Below are positions 22,763 through 35,059 of a stretch of 64,000 bases of DNA, piece by piece. The stretch lies in contig OX467089.1 of NCBI GenBank assembly GCA_950106755.1, positions 1,862,501 to 1,926,500 of the forward strand, written 5' to 3'. Origin of the DNA: Climacium dendroides. Its lineage: Eukaryota; Streptophyta; Bryopsida; Hypnales; Climaciaceae. Numbering within the stretch: position 1 is the first letter of the stretch; the number at the start of each line of letters is the position of its first letter. Below the pieces are notes generated by a model. That model did not search any database. It was not told the origin of the DNA and worked only from the letters and a program-made list of their open reading frames with translations. A program made the translations under genes and the position numbers.

Positions 22763-24639
22763 AAAGCTTTGGCACAAGGGGCACATTTCATCAAGTTCAG
22801 TATTATATTTCCAATGAAGTTACTGAACCTGCCAGGGAGGAAATATACATTTTTAGCGCTGAGAGGAGAGTCCCTGAACCTGTCAGGGAGGGAGATTCGT
22901 CAAGCTCAGACTCATGGTATAAGCCAGAGCACAAAAGAAGATCCACCCGGAGAAATGAAGAAAGTAAGGCGACAGCTCATTGTCAATCTTCTAGGACAAA
23001 AACACGAAAAGGAAAGAGAAAGTAGTCGACCCCTTACTTGCTCGCTTTGGCCCCCAGACTTGGAAACCAAGTATTCCACATTACCAACATAATCCTCTGC
23101 CTTTCACGGGATTGTCTCCAGGATGCAGACATCCATATGGACGTCTACCGTCCGTTATTGGGTTATTTAAAAAATTTTGGTCAGAAAAACTTCAAAGGAA
23201 AATTGTCCATGAGACAAATTTGTATGCTTTAGAAGTAATCCATAATGATGGAAGAACTCGTGGGGGATTGCATTGGACCCCATTGACTCTTGGCGAATTA
23301 CAAGCTTATCTTTCTATTCGTTTATATATGGGAATTAAAAAACTTCCTAACCAACGCTTATATTGGTCAATAGGAGAAGGATTCTTCCATTGTTACACTA
23401 TAGCCCAAATTATGAAGAGAGATCGGTTTGAGCTTATCACTAGGTGTTTGCACGTGGCAATGGCAGAGGAACATGTTAGAGATAGGAGGAGCCCAACACA
23501 TGATAAACTTCACAAAATCCGATGGATGGTGGATGAAGTATGTGACAGGTTTAAGGCCATGTGGTCACCTAATCAACAACTAACTGTGGATGAGAGTATG
23601 ATAATGTACAAAGGGAAGTACAGCCCTATTCGTCAATATATGCCAAATAAGCTTGTCTGTTTTGGCCTAAAAGTGTGGGCAGCTGCCGATGCCTTATCAA
23701 AATATATTTGGAATTTTCAAGTTTATTGTGGGAGAGAAGGAAATCCTCATGATGAAGATATGGGAAGTGATGGTAATGAAGAAGAAGACATATTTATTAG
23801 AGGATAGCCATCCCCCACGTAGTGGCAAAGGTGAAGGGCTACAAGGTCAACATGTGGTGAAGCATTTATTAAAGGATTTAGGAGGGCAAGGCCACATTGT
23901 AACTACAGACAACTTTTTCACATCTGTCCCATTGTTCCTTGATTTATGGGAAGCTGGTATTATAGCAACGGGCACCTTGCGAGCTAATAGAAAATATGTT
24001 CCCAAGGCCTTGTATGCAAAAGGCAACACCAAGAAACAGAACTATGGTTGGATAGACTATCGCATGCATGAAGAAGGGAATATATGTTGTGCAGTGTGGA
24101 AGGATAGAAATGCAGTGATCCTCTTGTCTATACATGCAGAACCCATTTCACCACCAGGGCAAAGACAATTTGTGTATCAAAGAATAAAAGGAAAAAAAAA
24201 GAAAGTAGTGACAGGTCCCATGCATTTACAATACACTAAAAACATGCGGGGGGTTGACACAGCAGATGAACTTCGAGGCGTTTATTCTTGCCTTACTAGA
24301 AGTCATAAGTGGTGGCATAGATTATTCTTTTACTTGTTGGATACAACTATATGTAATGCTTAGATAATACATAGCGATATTAGTTTCTTATTATTTGAAG
24401 AGCCCATGACTCATCTAAATTTTATAATGCAGTTGGCGAAGGAGCTGACCACTAATTGGGCTAGGCGGATGGAAGGGTACTCTTCATTCTTGCCACATGT
24501 ACCAGCAGCACATGGAGTGAAAAGTATGGGGAATAAGAGAAGACAATGTCTAGTGTGTGGCAAGAGAACAAATCAAGTTTGTCCTGGTTGCCAAGGACAT
24601 ATTTGCAAAGGTGCTTGTTATTGGAGTAGTCATTGGTAA
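22763..24639 (+). pseudogene. piggyBac gene, exon 3: catalytic core and C-terminal zinc finger
   Basis: It opens with a linker that contains a repeated EPxRE motif and a basic KTRKGKRK stretch. The frame then changes, and the piggyBac N-terminal core follows (PFTGLSPG, HETNLYALEV, SIRLYMGIKKLPN). The triad aspartates lie in TVDESMI, TTDNFFTS and RGVDTADE. A second shift near 23800 brings the frame back to that of the start of the exon. The ending NA*IIHSDISF has TAG in place of an aromatic residue, after which the frame continues to the Cys-rich finger (CLVCG, CPGCQGHICKGAC, W-H-W) and a TAA. All family landmarks are present in order. Confidence 0.8.
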
Positions 24640-27249
24640 ATAGATACCTCAAAGTAATGTGGTTTCATGGATCTTTTCTACTCTTCTTTCAAGGTTGTTT
24701 TTTTAATACATTTGGGTTCTCCTTCATTTTACCAACCAAGATAGACATGGCATAACTGTACAGTGGCTAAGTTTCTGTCCAAGAGAGACTCAATACATAT
24801 GTTCATTTGTAATAGGAAAATGTAATTTAGTTTGTATATTTATATATATATTTTTTCTTGTATTTCTTTTCTTTTCGTACCGTTTACAATGTTACAAGAT
24901 TGGTTCAATGAGGTTGTTTTCAATTGTCCAAGCTCAAATTTCCCTGTAGTGTAGGTTTACAAATGCATAAATATTTGTAAGAAACAGAGCTTCTGAAGCA
25001 ATGAGCTTGTCAGGGTGGAAGTTGCTGGACTGAGGAAGGACTATGCAGGGACTAAGGGGAACAGTACGATGGGTGAAAAGGGGAAGGTGGGAGACATTTC
25101 AGCTCTTAGGGGAGGGCAGCAGTTGGGGGCAGGGTTTTTTTTTCTGGCGATTATTCGGGAACCTGTCAGATGTTTCGCCCAGTGCAAGCAACTCCCTCCA
25201 AATATAGTCCACTATTGGGAGGGCACGCAGGGAGTTTCCTGTTCATTTGTCGCCAGAAAAAAAAACCCTGGTTGGGGGTCTTGGGGCTGCCCAGAGTGGG
25301 AGACGGGCTCCTTTTTCGAGTCTGCCCGCACAGTGCAGGAACTTCACAGCAAGTCGAACATCTCTGACCGGGAAAAACTGTCGCTCTCGTCTTCATTCCT
25401 TCCCATTTCCCTGTGCCATTGCATTATGTCTCCCTTCAGGATTGACCAACGATAGCTAGTCCCTGAGAACGATTGTGTCGTTACAAGAATCACTCGAAAT
25501 CAAGAAGAGAGAGGCGGTTCCCAATGTTTGTCGACCTTTCTGCTTTTTTTATACTCCACCTCGTCAATGGAATGCAAGATCTGAGGTGCTCTCATTGGTT
25601 TGGAATTTGTGAGTACCAGTGGTTGTTACTGTGCCAGTAGTGTTGTAGACCATTACTGTACTGTCTCTAGTTCCGTGCCAATCCTCCTGCCAATTTTTTG
25701 GCTCTCTTTGTGCACCTGCCCTGCTTCCAAAAAATAGATGTGTTGTGAAGAATTCTGGCACCAATTTCTGTGGCAGCCTGCTATTCTTTAGTTCCGATGC
25801 TAATTTGGAAGTCAGGAGGTCTGCTCTTAAGATGACACATTGCTTGTACAATAATCTGCTCAATCTCAGTCCAGAGATGAGATTGTTTGAGGACTCACGG
25901 TCTTAGGCTCCCTAATCACTTCTGAAGCACTGCTATCAGTCCGTCATTTCTTGGTTAAACATTAATTTATGATTGAAGCCCTTGTCAACATATTTATATG
26001 TCATACAAATTGTATTTTCAGTGGTGCCTTTGGACAACTCAAATAGCTTGTGTTTTAAATTTGGGGCATTTTTCTTAGCCGCACGGACATATTCAGCAAA
26101 AGAAATGACCCATGACTTGTCCTTTATTTTTCAAAAATCCATTTCCTGAAGTTATATAATCTGAATAAATTCATATGAGGAAATGAAATGTAAAAGTTGT
26201 AAAGATATTGAAGATTAATTTAAGGTATATGTGCATATTAAATTTATATATTAAAATTTACATATTAAATATTTATATATTTTTTTTATTCTTGAAAAAA
26301 ATTAGACACTATGATAGAGTAATGAATGAGGATGGAAGAATTACATTAACAACTTTATTTGATTAATGGATTTTAAAAAAAAAAATCATATTGTATTTTA
26401 GTAGAAGCATAGAAAATTGGATTAAAATTATGTTTCGATAGCAAGATTTGTAACTTCCTCTATATTAAAGAAATAAATTTGAATAACTTTTATTGTGTAA
26501 CAGTGTTTATAAGGTACCTTTAGCATACTTGTACATTTGTAAGTCATTTACATATAAATTTCATAGCTTTTAGTATTTAAAGCCATTAAAATATATGGTA
26601 CAATTTATTTCCATTTCTATTTTTCATATAAATTGTTTTCTTTTATTCACAATGAGTAGAACTTCTTCTAGTCTAAAACATAGGAGTCCCTCAAGTTTTT
26701 TAATTAAACCATTCACTTACAATTTTTATGACTTCTGTTCTTGAAGACATTAAAGTACAAGGCAAGACGTATCCCCATTCTTTTTATTCACATGCAAATT
26801 GATGCTTTTTTCATGTAAAATTCAACTTGTGATATTGTAAAAGAAAGGGGAATTAAATTTTTTTTTTCCTAAAGAAATCATTCACAAACATATTCCATAG
26901 CTTCTTAGTAGTATTTGAGGTCATTAAAGTATTGGGCACAATTTATCCTTGTATTCTTATTCACATATAGATTGATTGAAATTGCACAAAAAAACTAAAT
27001 GTAAAATTGTTAAAAAAAATTTAACTCTATTTATTCAAATGGCCCCAATTACATGCAAAAGGGCCTTTCTTGTCCTTTCTCTTGCAAAGTCCAAAAAAAC
27101 ATGCAATGGAAGTCCAAATGGGAAAAAAATAGGTAGAAATTGAATGCACTCTTTGATAGATGCGTACATTTCAGGATATCAAAGTGATGTATAGATATGT
27201 CATAGAACTTTGGTACAAATGTTTCATAACACTGTATGTCATCGTACGT
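24640..27249. other. Spacer, mostly AT-rich
   Basis: The first 300 bases are the 3' flank of the piggyBac gene. 25015-25560 is more GC-rich and contains a hairpin-forming inverted pair (separate entry). From about 25930 onward the sequence is strongly AT-rich with no gene. No piggyBac terminal repeat with TTAA could be fixed. Confidence 0.35.
25130..25269. repeat. 21-bp perfect inverted pair (140-bp span)
   Basis: The arms are 25130-25150 and 25249-25269, each a CAGGG, nine T, CTGGCGA unit or its exact complement. Both arms sit within G-rich flanks (GTTGGGGG on one side, TTGGGGGT on the other). Partial pairing continues inward. It could be a small foldback element or the footprint of terminal repeats of a larger one. 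Confidence 0.6.
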
Positions 27250-27720
27250 GACAATATAGATTAGATTGTAAGCAATGCAATCCGTTTAGTATTACAAACT
27301 GGGTAGTTAAAATGTCACTTCTTTGTTGCTTGTGATAGTCATGCAAATAGAAGCTTGGGCGAGCAATTACAAGGTGATTGAAGAATGAAGTGCATGTTGA
27401 CTTGCGACATGGTTTTGAGCACAAATATTATAGGAACTAAACTTGTAGACGTCACTTTAAGCACATTCATAAATGGCACTCCAACTTGCAATGTCTAGAA
27501 TGCATTTTCTAAGAGTTCTAGAGTGGTGTCTGGATGACTTGTTTTTATAATGTCTATGCATAGAATCGTGTAACAACTGAAGATTCACTTCATTTTTCAA
27601 TCATGTGATTGTCCGCTCAAGCAATCTATTTGTAGTGTCTAACACGGGCGGTGAAAAATGATATTTTGCTACCAAGGGTGTAACGGTGGGCTAGGCTTCC
27701 ACTGCATTTCAACCATTTCA
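27250..27720 (-). repeat. Foldback repeat, copy B (inverted relative to copy A)
   Basis: The reverse complement of this stretch aligns with 245-720 over both arms. Shared landmarks are GGAAGCCTAGCC, AGCAAAATATCA, CATGACTATCAC and TGCTTACAATCTAA. By eye the identity is about 75-80%. As in copy A the two arms are themselves inverted copies. No open frame of note is present. Confidence 0.6.
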
Positions 27721-29931
27721 TCTATTACATCAATCTATTTGTCTATAACATCATATTCAATATTTTGAGAGTTTTCCACTGAAATGGGAGTCATTTTCTT
27801 GGGATTCTCTAGAAGCACATAAGTAGTAAACAAAGAACAATTTGAGGTTTGCAAACACATAAAGTTTGCAAGTGAAGTATTACAATTGCAGAATTGCTAG
27901 CATTAGAATGTGATCCATCCTAATGTATGATTAGTGCTTAGGATAATTGTTGGGCAGTGTAGAAGTCGTTAATTTGCAATGTGTTTAGAGGAATGGGACC
28001 ATCGGATGTTTGCGCTCCTTCATCATGTTCTTGAGCTCCCTGTTGGAAGTTAAGTTGTAATATCAACCGAGATGGATCTCCATGGGTAACCCAAATTTCT
28101 ATTGAATAAAATCCCCATTATTGAAAATGACTTCCTCATTAGCAACATCTTCCTCCTTAGTATTCATCCTTATCTTTCATGCATAAATTTGGTTGAGGTC
28201 CTCGAGGAAACTTCATCTTGTCTAACCTCTAATACTGTATTCACGTGTTCTGGGTGCCTCTACTACAATTTTGTGAAACGCCCAAACATTGGCTATAATG
28301 TACCAAATCTTTTGAAAGCAATGCTCTTAATATGTGATCCCAAAATTTGACAACTTCAATTGACATAGTTACATGGTAGAAGTATCAAATTTCCTAGCAA
28401 TGTAGTAGCAACGTCGCACATGCCATTACCTTTGGCCATGTCAAGAGCACATACGACAATACTTTTTGGCACCTAAACCTCATAAATGTGCCAATTTGGT
28501 CCCCAACAAGTCCAAATTGCAACACAACTCCCATGTTTCTTCACCTCCCGTGCCATCTTTCTAGAAATTTTTTCCATTTTGCACCCCCAGTTTGTACCAT
28601 TTTCATGGAATAATTGCTATTTTAATGAAATTCCCCATATTTGTAGTGAATTTTTTTGAAATTTTCTAACGTTGTATAATTTGCTAAGAGCTTTGTGGAT
28701 ATATAATTTTTGTTTCAATTAGTGCCTAGGAAAAAAAGTTATGGCACAATAAGCCCAAAACAAAAGTCAACGGGCAATATAAAAAAATCAGAAAAAATCA
28801 AAATAATTAAATTTTTTTTTAACTAACAAAGTTTATTAGCAAGTGCAAAGTACAAGGGTCTATTAACAACTTTGCTAATAAACTTCTAGAAGTCACAAAA
28901 AATTTACTTCATTGTCAGAATGTCTTCATTCATTTTGCAATTAAAATGTCTTCATTCTCTTTGCAATTGACTTCCCTCAAACTTTTCAATCTCTGAAAGA
29001 TATGGGGGTTGGATAAATAGGTTCTCCAAAGTACCTAAGAGGCGAATAATCTGTGTCTCCAAAGCACCCAAACGCAAACAATCTGTGTGGTAATGGGCAG
29101 TTCTACCTTATTGAGAACTAGTTAGACTCTCAACTTGAGACTGCAATGAAGTGGTCATGATACAAGAATTTCAACAATGACTTGATTTATTGGCTTCATT
29201 TCTACCCAATGATGGTAAATTGGTTCATTTCTACATAATGATGGCAGTGTAGAAACTAGATTTCAAAGAAACTTCATTTCTGTTAGATTTGCTCAGAAGA
29301 AATGAATTTGAATGTCAGAATACAGTACTGAAATACACTGTTAGCGTACCATTTTTTTATAAACTATTCGTACTATAATGCCAAAAAATAAGTCAATGAT
29401 GTGGATGTTTTTCAATTGCACACAAAAACACTGGATGAAAATCATTCATTCTTAAATAAGAAGAACGATTGTTTTACCATCCAAAGGACACTTTCGGACA
29501 CTCATTGAACCCTGGGAAAGCCAGCATTGACATATAAAACGGGACAATAACATGAATTACTGCGCGGAACATATAAAACGAGTGTCTGTCGGTACTGACG
29601 CAGTTCAAATTTGAAGTCCCACCCCGAAACTCACTCAGAAGCGCGATTACAAGATTCAAGTCTGCATATTGTGACTGGACGGAAGCTTCCAGTTTGACGT
29701 GAACAGCATGACCGCAAGGAGCCGCAGCCGCGCCGAGAAGCGATAGACACCTAATTCCTACTAATGGGAACAATTGGAGGAGGTTTGCGGAAGCCATGGC
29801 CATGGGACACCGAGAACATGTTCAATCCATCAATGGAAATCACTTCAAGGCAGGGCAGGACAGGACAGGACAGGACAGGACAGGACAGGACACTCAGTGC
29901 GAACTGTAGGTTGCGAGTGCCAAATATAATT
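27721..29931. other. Spacer with one possible gene relic
   Basis: On the minus strand 28250-28370 reads a continuous stretch (EHCFQKIWYIIANVWAF) with stop codons on both sides. It looks like a decayed coding piece but I do not recognise it. 27816-27870 is similar to 79-130 (block AATTTGAGGTTTGCAAA). A run of seven CAGGA units lies at 29856-29890, just beyond the VPS13 stop. 29450-29930 probably includes the VPS13 3' untranslated region. Confidence 0.35.
29856..29890. repeat. (CAGGA)7 microsatellite
   Basis: Seven perfect pentamers lie about 40 bp downstream of the VPS13 stop codon (minus strand), probably in the 3' untranslated region. Confidence 0.9.
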
Positions 29932-32900
29932 TTACAGCGTCCGTGTTGAGATTAAGATTGTGGACCGGCTGTGCTGCAAACGATCTTCAAGAAAACGCAA
30001 AACCACCACGAACTGCTGGAGAGCCTTTTCATCGAGAAACTCGAGGGTTTCATGAGCTGGCAGTGACATGACCTTGTGACCTAAGCCTGAGTAGTGCTGA
30101 GTCCTGACGAACTCCCGCCTGGCAGGACCCAGCAGGATGTTCACACGATTCTCCAAGTGATCCACGTGCAGAATATCTTCCACCGCTGCTACTAACTCCA
30201 TGTGCCACTTGAAGCCGGATAGGTAATCCACTTTCACACTGCTCACTTTGAGTATTCGAGTGTGCGTCAATAACACAAACTCGTTCCCATGAGCTAGAGG
30301 CAAACATAACATAAGAACCTGTTCGGACAAACCCAAACATTGAGTTCAAAACCAGCTTGAATTGAGGGCAAAGAATCTGGTCTTCATCACTGCTCAAAAC
30401 GGTGCGGAGTCCTTCCATGAAAAGGAGAGAAACCCTAACGACCCGTCTCCCCAAACTGCTCAAAATCCGAATTCCAGGTCATGTAGGGCATTTAATTCAA
30501 TTCAAAGAGAAGTGAACAGCAACCTACATACATCGTATGAAGTTTACAAGCTTACCTCGTTCCGAAAACAACCACCATCGGTTTCCAAGAGCACTGCCCT
30601 GCCGACTGCGTTCTCCCACGAGTAGGAGAGCAATGGAGAATCCTCTCGCAAGTGCCTCGGTAAACGTATGCGAGTCGCCCGCCACTGCTTGGGGCTACTT
30701 CGATTGACGATGCTTTGACCGGTCTTACTAGCCACCTCAAGAATAGTTGCCACTGGCCTTGCAACCACTCCCAATGCTCCAACAGCAGCTCCTGTATGAT
30801 CAGAAAGGGCGTTGGCAGTGTCTACTTGTAACTAACGGATATGGAAAAGTTAGATTGCCATGCTTTATTCAGTACAGTATGTGCCGAGATAAGAGGGGCC
30901 ATGTCGAAGTTATGTTTCGAGGCGCTATGTGTCTTCATCACTATTAAAATTTGAACTGAAGAATCTAACTGAATTTGATGACGAATTGAGCTAGGTAGCC
31001 ACGACATTGGACAATCGGACGAAGAAATACAAATAGAATAGCGACTCAAGTATCAGGAGTGTGGAGTGCAGATGGTTACCGGAGAGCATTCCTGGCAGAC
31101 CAGCTCTTTCAGCTCCACGGACAGGAGATTGTAGCAGTCCTGTCAAGCCCTGCGTCCCAGAAACGAGACATACATCATGTCCAATACCGAAGGAGAGCAT
31201 TCACCCTCTAAACCGGATGATGCCTATATCGACACAAACCACGTCCAACTTGCATCACCCTACTGATAAGCATCGCATAGATCCTAAAATAATATTCGCT
31301 AGCTTATGAATCTCTGATAGCGATTGTAGAACCTCATCCATTCACGAGATTCCAAAATGTCAATTTAGTTCCAGAGATGGACTGCAACTGATCTCAAGAC
31401 TCTGCATAACCTTTATAGCGGAAATGAAGACTAATGTCAGTTTGTTAATATTTTGAGGTTAAATAATATTCTACTAAATTACTATGTTCAGTCTTTTTGT
31501 TTCTGACGTGAAATCAATGCCCTTATAATCATTTTGAGCATCAAAAAACTGATTTAGAAAAAAAATGTTTGTGATTTTTCTATTCAAGGTTTTGTGCAAG
31601 GGAGTCTATTCTTATAGCTTACTTACAAGGTTTGCAGAATTCTTGAAGGGATGAGATTGAACAGTTATAATTCCAAAAAATTGATATACCTTATCAAAAC
31701 CTTGACTTTTTGTTTAGCGGGGAACAAACTCAAAGAACCTCAAAAAAGGCCAAGGGCATTAGGCATTTAAGGGTTAAATCTGACAAAAATGCATTAAATA
31801 CGCACCTCCAGAAATTCATTGACAACGCTGAGGTCTTCCATTCCATGTGCATGTTCACGGCGCTCCATTTTGTCAACGTACTCCTTATCAAAAGCAAAAG
31901 CTGTAACAGTCTGAAGAATGCAGTAGTCAGTTCCATAGCTGTCGGTGCAAATGTAGGCTAATAAACCCAATATTCTCTTGGGAACTGGACATGCAAAAAT
32001 TTACTAAATTTAATGTAAAACAACTAAAAGATGCGGCAACATTCTACAGTCAATTCGAATTCGAAAAGTTTTACAAGTCTCTGTTGTTTGCTTCATTTCT
32101 TACAGAGGTCAAGACTCAAGAATACCTTGCGAGCAACTTTACTCATACGAGTAGCTGCATTACTAAATGCAAAAATAGTGTTGCTAAAAAGGCTGTGCGT
32201 CCCTTGAACAAGTCCCCTTGCCAGCTGCCTTGGGCTCTGGTAACGCAACGTCAGAAAAAGAGAATTCAGCAAACTTTGTAAGCAAGCTTCAACATGATCA
32301 ATACAAGGAATAAAGAATAAATTCACGCATATTAATTATACGAAGAAAACGACCTACGAAGACCTAATTAGAAATCTACTATTCCGATGATACCATCTGC
32401 ACGTTTACTGGCCAAAATCAGTGAAATCATAAAAGAAAAGAAGTGAACAGGATTCAACGAACCTGATTTAGACTTTTTGCAGGTGTGGATACAAAATCCC
32501 ACATGCCTGAACCGAGAGTGCGTACAAAATGTATTGGATTTCCTAATACATCAGCAGATCCAACTACCTGCACAACCTCACCAATCGTACTGAAATGTAT
32601 AAACAATTTGTTAAGGGCAGTTCTTCTTCAATTAATTAACCATAGAGACTAACATCGCAAAAAATTGACAAAAACTCCCTGTCCCAATGAGACAACTGCT
32701 CTACGATCGGACTTCACTTTCACAGTAGACAGACTACCTTATAAACTTCTTGGAAAAGTTGTCGGGTGTAATGTCGAGTAATCATCCCTCGTATCGCATC
32801 CCAACTTGCCAAAGGGTGTGCCAACAACAACCGTCGCAAATTCATGACAGCATCTTCGGCATCTGCAATGGCCATGACATGGTGCTGTCCAACCCGAACG

Positions 32901-35059
32901 AACACATTCTACCGAAGTTAGCAGCGTGCATGAGGAATAGAGAAACTATGAAAAGTAGACACAACAGTGATGCAGATACGAAAAGCACAACGAAGAGCAT
33001 GATATAACGCAAATGAAAGCACTGATGGAGCACCTGAAGCATCATCCCGGTCATGCATAGCAAAGAATTTTTTGTTGTCGCTTCAGAATTATTGGACAGC
33101 CATGGTGTGCTTGAGAAGCTAATATCCAACCCAGATCACGGGAGCAAATATGCCATACCAAGAAACTTCAGTACCCCTCATGGGCAAACATTAATACAAA
33201 TAGGGCATAAACTATGTTCATAACCAGTCAAATCAGCTTCCGCCAACTGTAACAATTGAACAATACTCCTGACTGAGCAACTATGAACACGAAAAGAATA
33301 GAACTAGTTAAGAGGGATAACTAGATTATGGTGAAAAGATGAAGGTCAAACCTCACGGTCAATTCAATCGGGCTGATATCCAGAATTTCTATGTATGCCT
33401 TGGATTTCTCCTTAGCCAGCAACGGCAGCTTTTGATGAGGTCCACCTACTGGCTCCACTGCGCCAACCGATGCCCAACACTGGTACTCCTCCAACCGTTT
33501 AACCACCTTCCTAAACCTAACTTCTCTACTTTGAAGTGTTGAAACCTGGATGACCTCAAATTTCCAAGGTCGACCAGCAAATTGGTCTTGGCCGTTGAAG
33601 CGATTCCACCGCAGCAATGACCACAATGGAACCTTCGATGAACCCACCTTGTCCATTTTCATACTTGGGAAACTCTCCATTGATTTGTCCATAAACCCGA
33701 GCAAGCTTGAAACAACCTGCTCTTCAACCTCCAATCGCATGGGCACAAGACTGAAAAGAACGAAAAGCAATGTTATTTCACCTTTTGTAATTGAAGTGCA
33801 CATTCTTGGGGCAAGAGAAATACAGGTCCAAATGCAAATGATAAAACACTGAAGAATTATCACTTTCACAAAGAAATGAATGAAAAGCAGTGACAAGAAT
33901 GACTCATATTAGACAAAACTTTTCTTCAATCCCTAGAAAGTTACATCAAGAGAAAAGAAACCCACATTGAGTGAAGGATACGAAGAGAGGGGCTGTGTGT
34001 AAACCTACCGAAGGCTAATACACTGGAAGCAGTCAACTGAGCCCGCAGGGTGACGCCATTTTGCAATTAGCAAGGTCAAAGAAGACCCCTCTGAAGGCTT
34101 CAACTCCTTCCCAACCCGAGTACTGTTGTCAATCACATCAAGCTTTTTATGCGGATAAGTGCTTGACAGCAGGACCGGATAAACAGCAAAACGGAGTTGA
34201 TTGTCGATTTGGATCACCGAAATCTCCAGCTTTAACTGCTGCTGATGTTGTCCCTGTACTAACTGCAAACATAATCCCTTGGCACAAGCGAAAATGATCT
34301 CCTGCATACATTTCAATATATGTTATGATCCGCACTTACAGCCTAAATCATGATGACCAGAGCATGCTACAACAACCAGTAGGCATAGTGAAATGATAAC
34401 TTGACAACTCAAACAGCTCCAACATTCTGGATTCAACGGTCTAGTAATAAATTGTCTAGGAGAAACAGCGTTTCTTTCGACTCAATATGGGAGATGGCAA
34501 GGATAAACATTGTATGATGTTACATTTCAAAGACGTTGAAATGATTCTTATCCACAAAAAAAACAGGCAGTTCAGTTCAAGCCATCATTCAAGGTAGATG
34601 CCTCAACAAATTATATACCTGTGGAATAGAGTCGATGAGGGACAAGCCTATACAGGAGAAATCAACAAAGAGCTCCGTCACGGATTCTGTATCTGTCACG
34701 GTACATTCCAAAACGTGGCTGTTGGGTGTTGCAAAAGTTTGGTTTGACGGGAAGGCACTACTACTCTCGGAGGGGTTTTTCATCAGGTGCAATGATGTAT
34801 CGGCAATGCTTAGAACCTGCACCGAAGACAAAACGAAAACCGATCAGCGTTCTTACTGATCTTAAAATGGAGCTAAAGACATTAATATTTAGTATTGAAA
34901 ACCAGTATACCTTATCCATTATTTATCCAAGTACAATTCTCGGTTCAGGTGGAAAAGGTAACGACGATGTAATCGATGGCGGCACAGGAGGTATGAAACA
35001 ATTACCCTAATCGGTCCCTCAGCTCGGACTGAGACTATAAATGTTCGCTCAGGTTTCTG
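29932..35059 (-). CDS. VPS13: VPS13 C-terminal exons (APT1/ATG2-C and PH-like part)
   Basis: Exons are about 35059-35010, 34820-34619, 34303-34009, 33752-33352, 33130-33033, 32896-32738, 32568-32463, 32246-32129, 31913-31810, 31150-31080, 30793-30558 and 30303-29932. Conserved blocks in order are RTFIVSVRAEGP, HYTRQLFQEVYK, LGNPIHFVRTLGSG, GLVQGTHSLFSNTI, GLTGLLQSPVRG and ARPVATILEVASKTGQ. A final PH-like domain (LLTHTRILKVSS) ends in TAA. In VPS13 proteins these amphipathic helices bind lipid droplets or other membranes. Confidence 0.85.

Larger units (their letters stand above)
13231..24639 (+). pseudogene. piggyBac-type transposase gene, split by a CACTA element
   Basis: Three coding blocks join in phase. 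They are 13231-13744, then 13848-14254 continued at 22288-22589 across the CACTA element, then 22763-24639. Donors (AAG|GTGAGA, CAG|GTAGCT) and acceptors (TTGACAG, CTTGCAG) fit, and phase 1 is kept at both introns. The last block carries the piggyBac (DDE_Tnp_1_7) core, with aspartates in TVDESMI (about 23587), TTDNFFTS (about 23906) and MRGVDTADE (about 24255), and a C-terminal cysteine-rich finger. Damage seen is a one-base shift near 13915, compensating shifts near 23000-23020 and 23770-23820, and a TAG at 24361-24363. Transposases of this family cut and paste at TTAA. I found no terminal repeats. The gene cannot make an intact protein as it stands. Confidence 0.75.
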
